The notes under the pieces were generated by a model. It had not been told where the DNA came from and did not search any database. It saw nothing but the letters and a program-made list of their open reading frames with translations. Of a stretch of DNA of 6,193 bases, positions 1 to 4,609 are shown one piece after another. Each line of letters opens with the position of its first letter. Positions within the stretch are counted from its first letter, which is position 1. The stretch is from an uncultured Chloroflexota bacterium. Its GTDB lineage: Bacteria > Chloroflexota > Dehalococcoidia > UBA3495. Both the position numbers and the translations under genes were made by a program. The stretch covers positions 1-6,193 of the forward strand of contig CAJWBT010000146.1 in the NCBI GenBank assembly GCA_913020235.1. Reading direction: 5' to 3'.

Positions 1-118
1 ACTCCACCCCCGGCCCATACAGGTGGACCGGTATGATTCCCGTGCGCCGCAACTGCTTAACCTTCTTGCCCAGCAGGTCCCTGGGCTCCAGTTCCAATGT
101 GATCGCCTGGGTGGTCAT
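1..118 (-). CDS. rplY: 50S ribosomal protein L25 (Ctc/RplY family), N-terminal fragment
   Basis: The reverse strand from an ATG at 118 encodes 39 residues before the window edge. They begin MTTQAITLELEPRDLLGKKV and continue with KQLRRTGIIPVHLYGPG. This is the typical start of the L25/Ctc family: an E-x-R-x-x-x-GKKVxxLRRxGxIP segment, then a V-x-YGPG turn. L25 binds 5S rRNA in the large ribosomal subunit, and the long Ctc form is also a general stress protein in some bacteria. Whether this is the short or long form cannot be seen, because the rest lies outside the window. The start is supported by a strong Shine-Dalgarno, GAGGAGAA (128-135 on the plus strand), 9 nt before the ATG. The gene is cut by the window, not visibly broken. 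It diverges from the hydrolase gene at 413. Confidence 0.9.
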   Translation of the reverse strand, partial: MTTQAITLELEPRDLLGKKVKQLRRTGIIPVHLYGPGVE

Positions 119-138
119 AGGAACCGATTCTCCTCACT

Positions 139-173
139 GGTCGGGTTCGACCGATACCGGCCCCGTGGGGGCC
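139..173 (-). promoter_or_regulatory. Two adjacent hairpins in the L25 leader
   Basis: Two perfect inverted repeats lie between the candidate promoter and the L25 Shine-Dalgarno. One is GGCCCC (159-164) against GGGGCC (168-173), with a 3-nt loop. The other is GGTCG (139-143) against CGACC (148-152), with a 4-nt loop. The second ends only 3 nt from the GAGGAG ribosome binding site. Ribosomal protein genes often carry leader structures for feedback control, so a regulatory role is possible, but no known L25 leader motif is recognised here. Confidence 0.35.
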
Positions 174-190
174 CGCACTTTCGCCGTTTA

Positions 191-199
191 ATGATAGCA
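191..199 (-). promoter_or_regulatory. Candidate extended -10 promoter for the L25 gene
   Basis: On the minus strand this reads TGC-TATCAT: a TG-n extension followed by a hexamer matching TATAAT at 5 of 6 positions. The -35 region 17 nt upstream (TTTCCT) is poor, as is common for extended -10 promoters. Transcription would start near 184, giving a leader of about 66 nt that carries the two hairpins at 139-173 and then the ribosome binding site. This is a pattern match only. Confidence 0.35.
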
Positions 200-224
200 T
201 CAGCCTCAGAGAAAGGAAACCTCA

Positions 225-355
225 GCCCTGACGCGCGGCTCAGCGTCTTTCGATTATCCTGGGTGACGCTGGCATCTGTAAGCTAGGCGAATGTCCACCC
301 GTTCCCTCACCCTCGGTCCCTCTCCCATAGGAGAGGGATGCCCTGACGCGCGGCT
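225..355. repeat. 16-bp direct repeat, two copies 115 bp apart
   Basis: The 16-mer GCCCTGACGCGCGGCT occurs at 225-240 and again, exactly, at 340-355. The second copy directly follows the C-rich hairpin repeat at 304-337. The flanks of the two copies differ. Both lie in noncoding DNA between L25 and the hydrolase. Between them, CAGCGTC (241-247) and GACGCTG (265-271) form a further 7-bp inverted repeat around a 17-nt spacer. Origin unknown: it could be a remnant of a small mobile repeat, a duplicated binding site, or part of a dispersed intergenic repeat. Confidence 0.7.
304..337. repeat. C-rich dispersed-type intergenic repeat with 8-bp hairpin
   Basis: The segment starts CCCTCACCCTCGGT and runs into a perfect hairpin, CCCTCTCC (318-325) against GGAGAGGG (330-337), with a CATA loop. 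Intergenic elements of the form CCCTCACCC...CCCTCTCCC-loop-GGGAGAGGG recur in many copies in diverse bacterial genomes, so I read this as one copy of such a dispersed REP-like element. Only one copy is in this window, so the multi-copy claim rests on general knowledge. It could act as a weak bidirectional RNA hairpin, but no T-run follows on the plus strand, so it does not look like an intrinsic terminator. Confidence 0.5.
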
Positions 356-363
356 AGTCGACC

Positions 364-392
364 TTGACAACCGGGTTATCATGGGTTTGAAA
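364..392 (+). promoter_or_regulatory. Candidate promoter elements upstream of the alpha/beta hydrolase
   Basis: A perfect -35 box, TTGACA, lies at 364-369, but the hexamer 17 nt downstream (387-392, TTGAAA) matches TATAAT at only 3 of 6 positions. A better -10, TATCAT at 377-382, is too close to that -35 and has no clear -35 of its own. A promoter here is likely from the position between a divergent gene and the ribosome binding site, but which hexamers are used is unclear. Confidence 0.25.
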
Positions 393-412
393 CTTGCCTG
401 GGAGGTTAAAAA

Positions 413-1324
413 ATGGCGTCATCCACCGAGGGCGGTGTGGGTCTATCGCTTTACGATGCGGCCCGCCAGATGGGCGTGACTTTCGCCGCGGAGAGCGAGC
501 CCACCGACAAGAACGTTCAAATCAACGGAATGAACTTCCATTACCTGGAGTGGGGCGACGCCGCCAACCCTACGATCCTGATGCTTCACGGCAATTCTCA
601 GCAGGCCCACAGCTGGGACTTCGTGAGCCTGGCCCTCTCGGACAGGTATCACATCCTGGCGCTGGATCAGCGGGGCCACGGGGATAGTGACTGGGCGCCA
701 GGGGCTGACTATTTGATCGACTCCTTCCAGGCAGACATCGACGGGTTCGTCGAGGCCATGGGGCTGGACCGTTTCGTCCTGTTCGGTCACTCCATGGGAG
801 GGCGCAACAGCTACGTTTGGGCCTCGCGCCACCCGGGGGCACTGAAGGCGCTGGTAATCGTGGATACCGGGCCGGTGAATTCGCGCCGCGGCCAGGAACG
901 GATGGCCCGGTTCCGCGAGCTTCCCGATGAGCTGGACTCCTTCGAGGAGTTCAGCCAACGGGTTATCGAATACACCGGGCGTAGCCGGGAACAGGTGCTC
1001 GGCGCGTTGAAGTACAGTATCCGCGAGCGCTCCGACGGCAAATGGATCTGGAAAGCCGACAAAATCTGGCGCACCCCAGGCCGCCGGGAGACCGGCTACA
1101 CCTCGGATCAGCTGTGGGACTGCGTGCGCAAGCTCGACTGCCCCACGCTGGTGGTCCGAGGCAGCGACAGCGATGTCTTCCCGGTGGAGACGATGCAGCA
1201 GATGCAGGAGATCATCCCCGGCTGTGAGACGGCAACCATATCTAGGGCTGGGCACCTGGTCCAAGGGGACAACCCGGCGGACTTCGTGACGGCCGTCAAC
1301 AGGATACTGGACCGGGTGCGTTAG
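413..1324 (+). CDS. Alpha/beta-fold hydrolase
   Basis: This 303-residue protein has the full set of alpha/beta hydrolase landmarks. The oxyanion-hole HGN is at 59-61 after a hydrophobic strand (ILMLHG), and the DQRGHGDS segment is at 85-92. The nucleophile elbow GHSMGG is at 125-130 with Ser127. A GSDSD segment at 250-254 makes Asp254 the likely acid, and His281 (AGH) is the likely base. Residues 155-235 form a charged, helical cap insertion. No signal peptide or membrane segment is seen, so it is probably cytoplasmic. The length is normal for the family. The reaction cannot be told from sequence; esterase, lactonase, C-C hydrolase or epoxide hydrolase are all possible. A Ser nucleophile argues against haloalkane dehalogenase, which uses Asp. 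The start is supported by GGGAGG (400-405), 7 nt before the ATG. It is transcribed alone and converges on the next gene. Confidence 0.92.
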   Translation: MASSTEGGVGLSLYDAARQMGVTFAAESEPTDKNVQINGMNFHYLEWGDAANPTILMLHGNSQQAHSWDFVSLALSDRYHILALDQRGHGDSDWAPGADYLIDSFQADIDGFVEAMGLDRFVLFGHSMGGRNSYVWASRHPGALKALVIVDTGPVNSRRGQERMARFRELPDELDSFEEFSQRVIEYTGRSREQVLGALKYSIRERSDGKWIWKADKIWRTPGRRETGYTSDQLWDCVRKLDCPTLVVRGSDSDVFPVETMQQMQEIIPGCETATISRAGHLVQGDNPADFVTAVNRILDRVR

Positions 1325-1331
1325 TCCCCCT

Positions 1332-2576
1332 CTAGGTCACCAGCCGGGGTATGACATCACCCAAGCCATAACCGATGGCGGCGGAGACCACGCCGATTCC
1401 GAGAATCTCCAGGCCCTGCAGCACGGGCGACTTCCGGACCAGGCGTCCTTTACCCATCCCCAGGGCAAACAGGCCCACGAGGGACGCCGCCACGGAGACT
1501 GCGATGGCCACCCCCCCGTCCAGCACCATGTGGGGAACGATGGGCACCAGGGCGGCCAGGATGAAGGAAAGCCCCATGGCTGAGGCGTCCTTGACGGGAC
1601 TGGCGGTCGTGTCGGGGCTGATTCCCAGCTCCTTCTCCACCAGGGTGCGCAACCAGAGGTCCTTGTCTTCGGCGATCTGGTCGGCCAGACGGCGGGCCTC
1701 CTCGTAGGTCTTCCCTTCGCGCTGGAAGATCACCGTCAGCTCGGCCAGCTCCTCCGCGGGGTTGGCTTCCAGCTCCGCGGCTTCCCGGGCGATCTCGGCG
1801 CGCCAAACGTCCTGCTCGGCCCTCGAACCCAGGTAGGCGCCCGTCGCCATCGAGATCATCCCGGCCAGGGCCCCGGCCAGCCCGGCCACCAGCACGGTGG
1901 ATGTTTGGTCTACCGCCACGGCCACCGATGTCACCAGGGCCAGCGTGCTCAGGACGCCGTCCTGGGCCCCGAAAACCACTTCTCGCAATCTACCCATCGA
2001 CGCGACTCGCCAGCGCTCCCGGTCTATCTCCATGGCCGCGTTGACGTAGGTTTCAAGGTCTGAAGTGGGAGCGGTTATCGTAGCCGCCACCGGAGGCGCC
2101 GGGGCGTACTCGGTGGCCGGGCCAGGGTCCGCCTCCCCAGTGGCTGAAACCTCCGTCGCCACCGGGCCAAGCCGGCGCGCTTCCAGCTGCTCCAGCGCCC
2201 GAGTGAACATCTCCAGGTGGTGGCGCTCCCGTTCCAGGGCCATGCCAAATGAATCGGCGGCGTCGGTGCGGCCCTCTTCGAGGGCATCCCGGATCATCCG
2301 AGGGTACAGGGTGCTGGCCTCTTTGGACTCCCCGACCGCGACGGCGCGCAGGTTCTCTGCCGTGGTCCCGATGTCGCCGGAAACCCGCAGGTGGTTTATA
2401 CCGTGAATCGTCTCGGCCCCGGACACCTCCTGAAAGATCTGCGCTACCTCGGGGAGACCTTCTTCCAGCGCTTTATGGGCGAAGGCGTTGTACTTCAGGT
2501 GCGCCAGCGCCTCGGCTACGATGGCGTTCCACAGGTTTCTCTCAGTTTTGGTCAGGGCGGGAGATTTTGAACTCAT
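1332..2576 (-). CDS. MbfA-like membrane ferritin: rubrerythrin domain fused to VIT1/CCC1 transporter domain
   Basis: This 414-residue protein has two parts. Residues 10-135 are a rubrerythrin/ferritin-like four-helix bundle with candidate di-iron ligands: E22 in helix 1 (AEALAHLKY), E55 and H58 (ETIH), E83 and E86 in the family signature GESKE...LYP, and E117 with H119/H120. Residues 194-414 are a VIT1/CCC1-type iron/manganese transporter. It contains the signature LREVVFGAQDGVLST, a glycine/methionine-rich helix (AGMISMATGAYLGSRAEQD), a charged cytosolic stretch (251-330), and about five membrane segments (near 207-223, 228-250, 333-352, 354-374, 387-408). This architecture is that of MbfA, shown in Agrobacterium and Bradyrhizobium to export iron; the same role here is inferred. 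An Ala/Pro/Thr-rich linker (about 139-173) joins the parts. The ATG at 2576 is chosen because AGGA (2585-2588) lies 8 nt before it. An upstream in-frame ATG at 2624 lacks such a site. Confidence 0.88.
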   Translation of the reverse strand: MSSKSPALTKTERNLWNAIVAEALAHLKYNAFAHKALEEGLPEVAQIFQEVSGAETIHGINHLRVSGDIGTTAENLRAVAVGESKEASTLYPRMIRDALEEGRTDAADSFGMALERERHHLEMFTRALEQLEARRLGPVATEVSATGEADPGPATEYAPAPPVAATITAPTSDLETYVNAAMEIDRERWRVASMGRLREVVFGAQDGVLSTLALVTSVAVAVDQTSTVLVAGLAGALAGMISMATGAYLGSRAEQDVWRAEIAREAAELEANPAEELAELTVIFQREGKTYEEARRLADQIAEDKDLWLRTLVEKELGISPDTTASPVKDASAMGLSFILAALVPIVPHMVLDGGVAIAVSVAASLVGLFALGMGKGRLVRKSPVLQGLEILGIGVVSAAIGYGLGDVIPRLVT

Positions 2577-2762
2577 TGTTGGCGTCCTTTCCCGGTATGG
2601 GTCCAAGCAATGTGGCGGGGCCAACCCGTCCGCGTGGGGCGGCCGCGCATCCGTTGAATAAGCAGCTATCTCAAAACCGTACCAAAATGGAGGGGACCGG
2701 CCTGCCCCCTAGCCAGCCGAGGTGATGACCGGGGAGGGAACTCTGCCGCCGTTCGCGGTGTG

Positions 2763-2791
2763 CTCCGATTCTATCGAGAGTCTCGACGGAG
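2763..2791. promoter_or_regulatory. Palindrome, possible operator
   Basis: TCGAGA-G-TCTCGA (2774-2786) is a perfect 13-bp inverted repeat around a single central base. It sits within outer arms CTCCG (2763-2767) and CGGAG (2787-2791). It lies about 190 bp upstream of the MbfA-like start on that gene's promoter side. Its symmetry would suit a dimeric repressor site, but no known operator consensus is recognised. Confidence 0.25.
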
Positions 2792-2875
2792 CCGGACCCT
2801 TCGGTTCTCCTCAAGACAGGCTTTTCTGACCACCTCGTGGGCCTGTTACCAGGTACCCTATTGTACCAGGCAGGG

Positions 2876-2900
2876 GCCGGAGGCCTAGGCATCCTCCGGC
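2876..2900 (-). terminator. Possible transcription-end hairpin after the SnoaL-like gene
   Basis: GCCGGAGG (2876-2883) and CCTCCGGC (2893-2900) form a perfect 8-bp GC-rich stem with a 9-nt loop, about 41 nt past the stop of the minus-strand SnoaL-like gene. There is no T-run after it on either strand, so it is not a classical intrinsic terminator. It may slow polymerase or protect the 3' end. A weaker hairpin, GGTAC/GTACC, lies just beyond at 2852-2867. Confidence 0.35.
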
Positions 2901-2941
2901 AAGGTCTCCCCAACGGACGCGGGAGCCGGCTGAAAAGCGCT

Positions 2942-3349
2942 TCAGGCGCCGGGCGAGGCGTGGTGGGCGGTCATTCGCCAGCCCGGAGCGCTCCGCACGA
3001 AAATATTGGTGGCCAGCACGCTGTAATCGCCGGCGCGGCCCTGCAACACGCTGGTTATGTTCTCAACACAGGTGACCCAGCCGCAGTCGCCCTGCACCGC
3101 CGCGTTTACCTGGCGGATATTGAAGTGCATCAAGGTGGCGTTGTCGAATATGCGCTCCCAGCTTTCCCGGATCAGCTCCCAATCCAGCAGGGGAGGCCAG
3201 CCGGGGTGGACGCACAAGACCCGCTCCGAGTTTTCCCAGACGGCTTCCATCGCAGCCAGGTTCAGCGCCCCGAAGGCGTCGTAAAACCGCTGGTTGGCTT
3301 CTTTGATGGCCCGCATGTCCGACTCGACGTCCGGCCCGTTCGAATGCAT
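2942..3349 (-). CDS. SnoaL-like / NTF2-fold protein
   Basis: This 135-residue protein matches the SnoaL_3/DUF4440-type NTF2-like fold. An N-terminal helix (AIKEANQRFYDAFGALNL) is followed by a helix and the strand VLCVHPGWPPLLDW. Next is a helix (IRESWERIFDN) and then the curved sheet HFNIRQVNAAVQGDCGWVTC. A closing strand pair carries GWRMTAHHASP. The HPGWPP...W segment and the C-terminal W-x-x-x-x-HHxS/P are typical of this subgroup. The fold is a small conical pocket used by isomerases, cyclases and ligand-binding proteins. Without a conserved partner gene the substrate cannot be named. The length is normal and there is no signal peptide. AAGAGG (3354-3359) lies 4 nt before the ATG; an alternative Met at residue 12 has no such site. 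It has its own long upstream region and is probably monocistronic. Confidence 0.8.
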   Translation of the reverse strand: MHSNGPDVESDMRAIKEANQRFYDAFGALNLAAMEAVWENSERVLCVHPGWPPLLDWELIRESWERIFDNATLMHFNIRQVNAAVQGDCGWVTCVENITSVLQGRAGDYSVLATNIFVRSAPGWRMTAHHASPGA

Positions 3350-3687
3350 CTTGCCTCTTGAGCCTTGAGCGGATACCGCGAATTCGCAATTGGAATGCTG
3401 GGAGAGGGCGGCGGCGCCGTCAATCGCCGCAAGGTGGCAGGTGGAGCGCGAAAGGGCGCCGTCAGGCTCGAGCGGAAGGGCCGTGGACCGAAACGCTTCA
3501 GCGCGACGGATATGGCTGAGGCCATCACGCTATAGATGGCGCTCAACGGATGCCCTGCCAATCCCGACTAGGGTTGGAGTAAAGCTGTGGTCCCCCATCG
3601 AATGTGAGGGAACACAACTTGCCCCATTTCGTTTCCGAAGTGACCCTCCGTGGCGGGCCCGATGGTTACGAGAAAATGCCCGATTAC
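3350..3687. other. Noncoding region between SnoaL-like and NIPSNAP genes
   Basis: No credible gene or RNA gene is seen in these 338 bases. Features present are a perfect 10-bp palindrome GCGAATTCGC (3378-3387) about 30 bp upstream of the SnoaL-like start, and a GC-rich hairpin GCGGCG/CGCCGC (3411-3416 with 3425-3430). A 10-bp direct repeat GGCGCCGTCA also occurs at 3413-3422 and 3455-3464. No good promoter for the SnoaL-like gene was found by eye. Long reading frames crossing this region are arginine- and alanine-rich with no family resemblance. Confidence 0.55.
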
Positions 3688-4308
3688 TCAGTGCATCGGC
3701 GAGAAAGAGGCGGGCACCAATATCTTGTTCTCCTGTTTGACCAGGAACTCCCGGGTGGCCGGCGGCCAGTGGGGAGACGCGGAGGCCTCGGCGCGGACCT
3801 TGTTGCGCTCTTCCAGGTCCTTGTAGGGCCATATGTGGATCCACTTGTTCAGCCCGCCGATTTCAGTGTACATTCCGGCCGCCAGAGGCGAGAATTTCTC
3901 CCGGTGAGGCACGGCATCCGCCCACAGCTGGACTACTTTGGACATGGTACCGGTCCGGTAGGTGTAGATGCGCATCTCGTAGATGTTGCCCAGGGCCTGG
4001 TCGCCGCCTAAGGGCCGCATGAATGGGGCGGGGATGAAGATCTCCGACTCCTGGCTGACGTACATGTCGGGAGGATTGTGTGGGGGCCAGTGGGGGTCCT
4101 TCGACGCCTCGGCGCGGATACTGTTGCGCTCCTCCACACTCTCGTAAGGCCAGACGTGGATCACCTGGTTCAGGGGTCCGATTTCAGTGTGCCAGAAAGC
4201 GCCCAGCTTGGAGAACTTCTCCCGGAAAGGAAGGGCGTTGGCAAAATTCTCCTCGAATTGGGGTACCGACCCGGGCTTGAGAGTGTAGGTGCGGACTTCG
4301 TATATCAT
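3688..4308 (-). CDS. Tandem NIPSNAP-domain protein
   Basis: This 206-residue protein consists of two NIPSNAP domains, about residues 1-96 and 108-203, joined by a short linker. Each begins IYE-x-R-x-YT and contains REKFS, TEIG-x-LN, IHxWPY, EERN, RAEAS and PHWPP, and each ends in a hydrophobic strand (FIPAPF; LVPASF). NIPSNAP domains adopt the dimeric alpha/beta-barrel (ferredoxin-like) fold. The two halves could therefore pair within one chain to form the barrel that single-domain homologues make as dimers. The biochemical role of bacterial members is largely unknown, and none is assigned here. There is no signal peptide or membrane segment. The start at 4308 is chosen because AGGAG (4314-4318) lies 5 nt upstream. 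An in-frame ATG nine codons earlier has no such site, and the family begins with MIYE. It is probably transcribed alone from the promoter at 4389-4417. Confidence 0.88.
   Translation of the reverse strand: MIYEVRTYTLKPGSVPQFEENFANALPFREKFSKLGAFWHTEIGPLNQVIHVWPYESVEERNSIRAEASKDPHWPPHNPPDMYVSQESEIFIPAPFMRPLGGDQALGNIYEMRIYTYRTGTMSKVVQLWADAVPHREKFSPLAAGMYTEIGGLNKWIHIWPYKDLEERNKVRAEASASPHWPPATREFLVKQENKILVPASFSPMH
3700..4308 (-). repeat. Internal tandem duplication within the NIPSNAP gene
   Basis: The two NIPSNAP units (about 4021-4308 and 3700-3987, offset 321 bp) align almost without gaps, with about half of the residues identical by eye. Similarity is still visible in the DNA: GCCTCGGCGCGGA, GTGGATC and GATTTCAGTGT occur in matching places in both units. 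This shows a duplication of one ancestral domain, not a chance fusion of distant paralogues. Confidence 0.75.
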
Positions 4309-4337
4309 GGCCACTCCTTCTCCGATAAATCTCAATG

Positions 4338-4365
4338 GCTAGCCACGCCGATGGGTGGCGCTAGC
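4338..4365 (-). promoter_or_regulatory. Inverted repeat in the NIPSNAP leader
   Basis: GCTAGC at 4338-4343 recurs as GCTAGC at 4360-4365, and the inner bases CAC (4344-4346) and GTG (4355-4357) can also pair, leaving a 2-nt bulge. The repeat lies between the candidate NIPSNAP promoter and its ribosome binding site, so it would be a hairpin in the leader RNA or a protein binding site just downstream of the start point. Confidence 0.35.
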
Positions 4366-4388
4366 TAAGGGGCTCGATTCACCGGCCT

Positions 4389-4417
4389 AGTGTAGCAAAA
4401 ACCGTGTCGGCGGGCAA
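4389..4417 (-). promoter_or_regulatory. Candidate promoter for the NIPSNAP gene
   Basis: On the minus strand, TTGCCC (4412-4417, 4 of 6 to TTGACA) is followed after exactly 17 nt by TACACT (4389-4394, 4 of 6 to TATAAT). A TG-n extension stands before the -10. The start point would be near 4382, giving a leader of about 75 nt. Spacing and extension make it the best promoter match in the window, but it is by eye only. Confidence 0.4.
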
Positions 4418-4577
4418 ACGCTCCTGGCTCGGTGTGCCCGGCGTCGAAAACGTACACAGCCTTGCTCCGCCGGCATCTTGCCAGACCCGCTCGTAAAGAA
4501 CCTCGCACCAGACGCCAGGAGGCTGCCGGCAGTGCCAGATAGGCGCCAAGGCCGGTGGTGTCGCCGGCCGGCCCAGG

Positions 4578-4602
4578 CAGGTGATAAAATCTCACCTGGT
4601 GA
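4578..4602 (+). promoter_or_regulatory. Extended -10 inside a 7-7-7 inverted repeat, with ribosome binding site, ahead of the VLRF1 gene
   Basis: CAGGTGA (4578-4584) and TCACCTG (4592-4598) are perfect inverted repeats around TAAAATC. The TG-A-TAAAAT at 4582-4590 is an extended -10 matching TATAAT at 5 of 6; no -35 is visible. The following GGTGA (4598-4602) is a partial Shine-Dalgarno, 7 nt before the ATG at 4610. If transcription starts near 4597 the repeat is a DNA site that a repressor could cover. If a longer transcript reads through, it becomes a hairpin beside the ribosome binding site. Confidence 0.4.
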
Positions 4603-4609
4603 ATCGCTC

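Larger units (their letters stand above)
2577..2941. other. Noncoding region between mbfA-like and SnoaL-like genes
   Basis: No credible gene is seen in these 365 bases; reading frames here have no recognisable domain and lack ribosome binding sites. It should hold the minus-strand promoter of the MbfA-like gene, but no convincing -35/-10 pair stands out. The nearest candidate is TTGGTA...CTTATT on the minus strand with a 17-nt spacer, which is weak. It also holds the palindrome at 2774-2786 and a cluster of hairpins between 2842 and 2900. Confidence 0.6.

Noticed and set aside
443..1264. A 273-codon open frame on the minus strand opposite the alpha/beta hydrolase
   Set aside because: It is antisense to a clear gene with intact catalytic motifs, has no family resemblance, and is expected in GC-rich DNA.
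2577..2624. Upstream ATG extending the MbfA-like protein by 16 residues
   Set aside because: The ATG at 2576 has an AGGA at good spacing, and the added residues (starting MAPPHCLDP) do not fit the family.
2700..2830. Possible tRNA or small structured RNA because of several short stems
   Set aside because: No T-loop consensus, no acceptor/CCA pairing and no cloverleaf could be built.
2837..3361. A 174-codon plus-strand frame over the SnoaL-like gene
   Set aside because: It is longer than the real gene, but it has no recognisable domain, and the minus-strand product matches the SnoaL/NTF2 pattern throughout.
3390..3740. A 116-codon plus-strand frame in the 3350-3687 gap
   Set aside because: Arg/Ala/Ser-rich sequence without domain or ribosome binding site, and its end overlaps the NIPSNAP gene on the other strand.
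4478..4609. Upstream ATG extending the VLRF1 protein by 44 residues
   Set aside because: No ribosome binding site, low-complexity Arg/Pro sequence, and it would put the extended -10 and inverted repeat inside the coding region.
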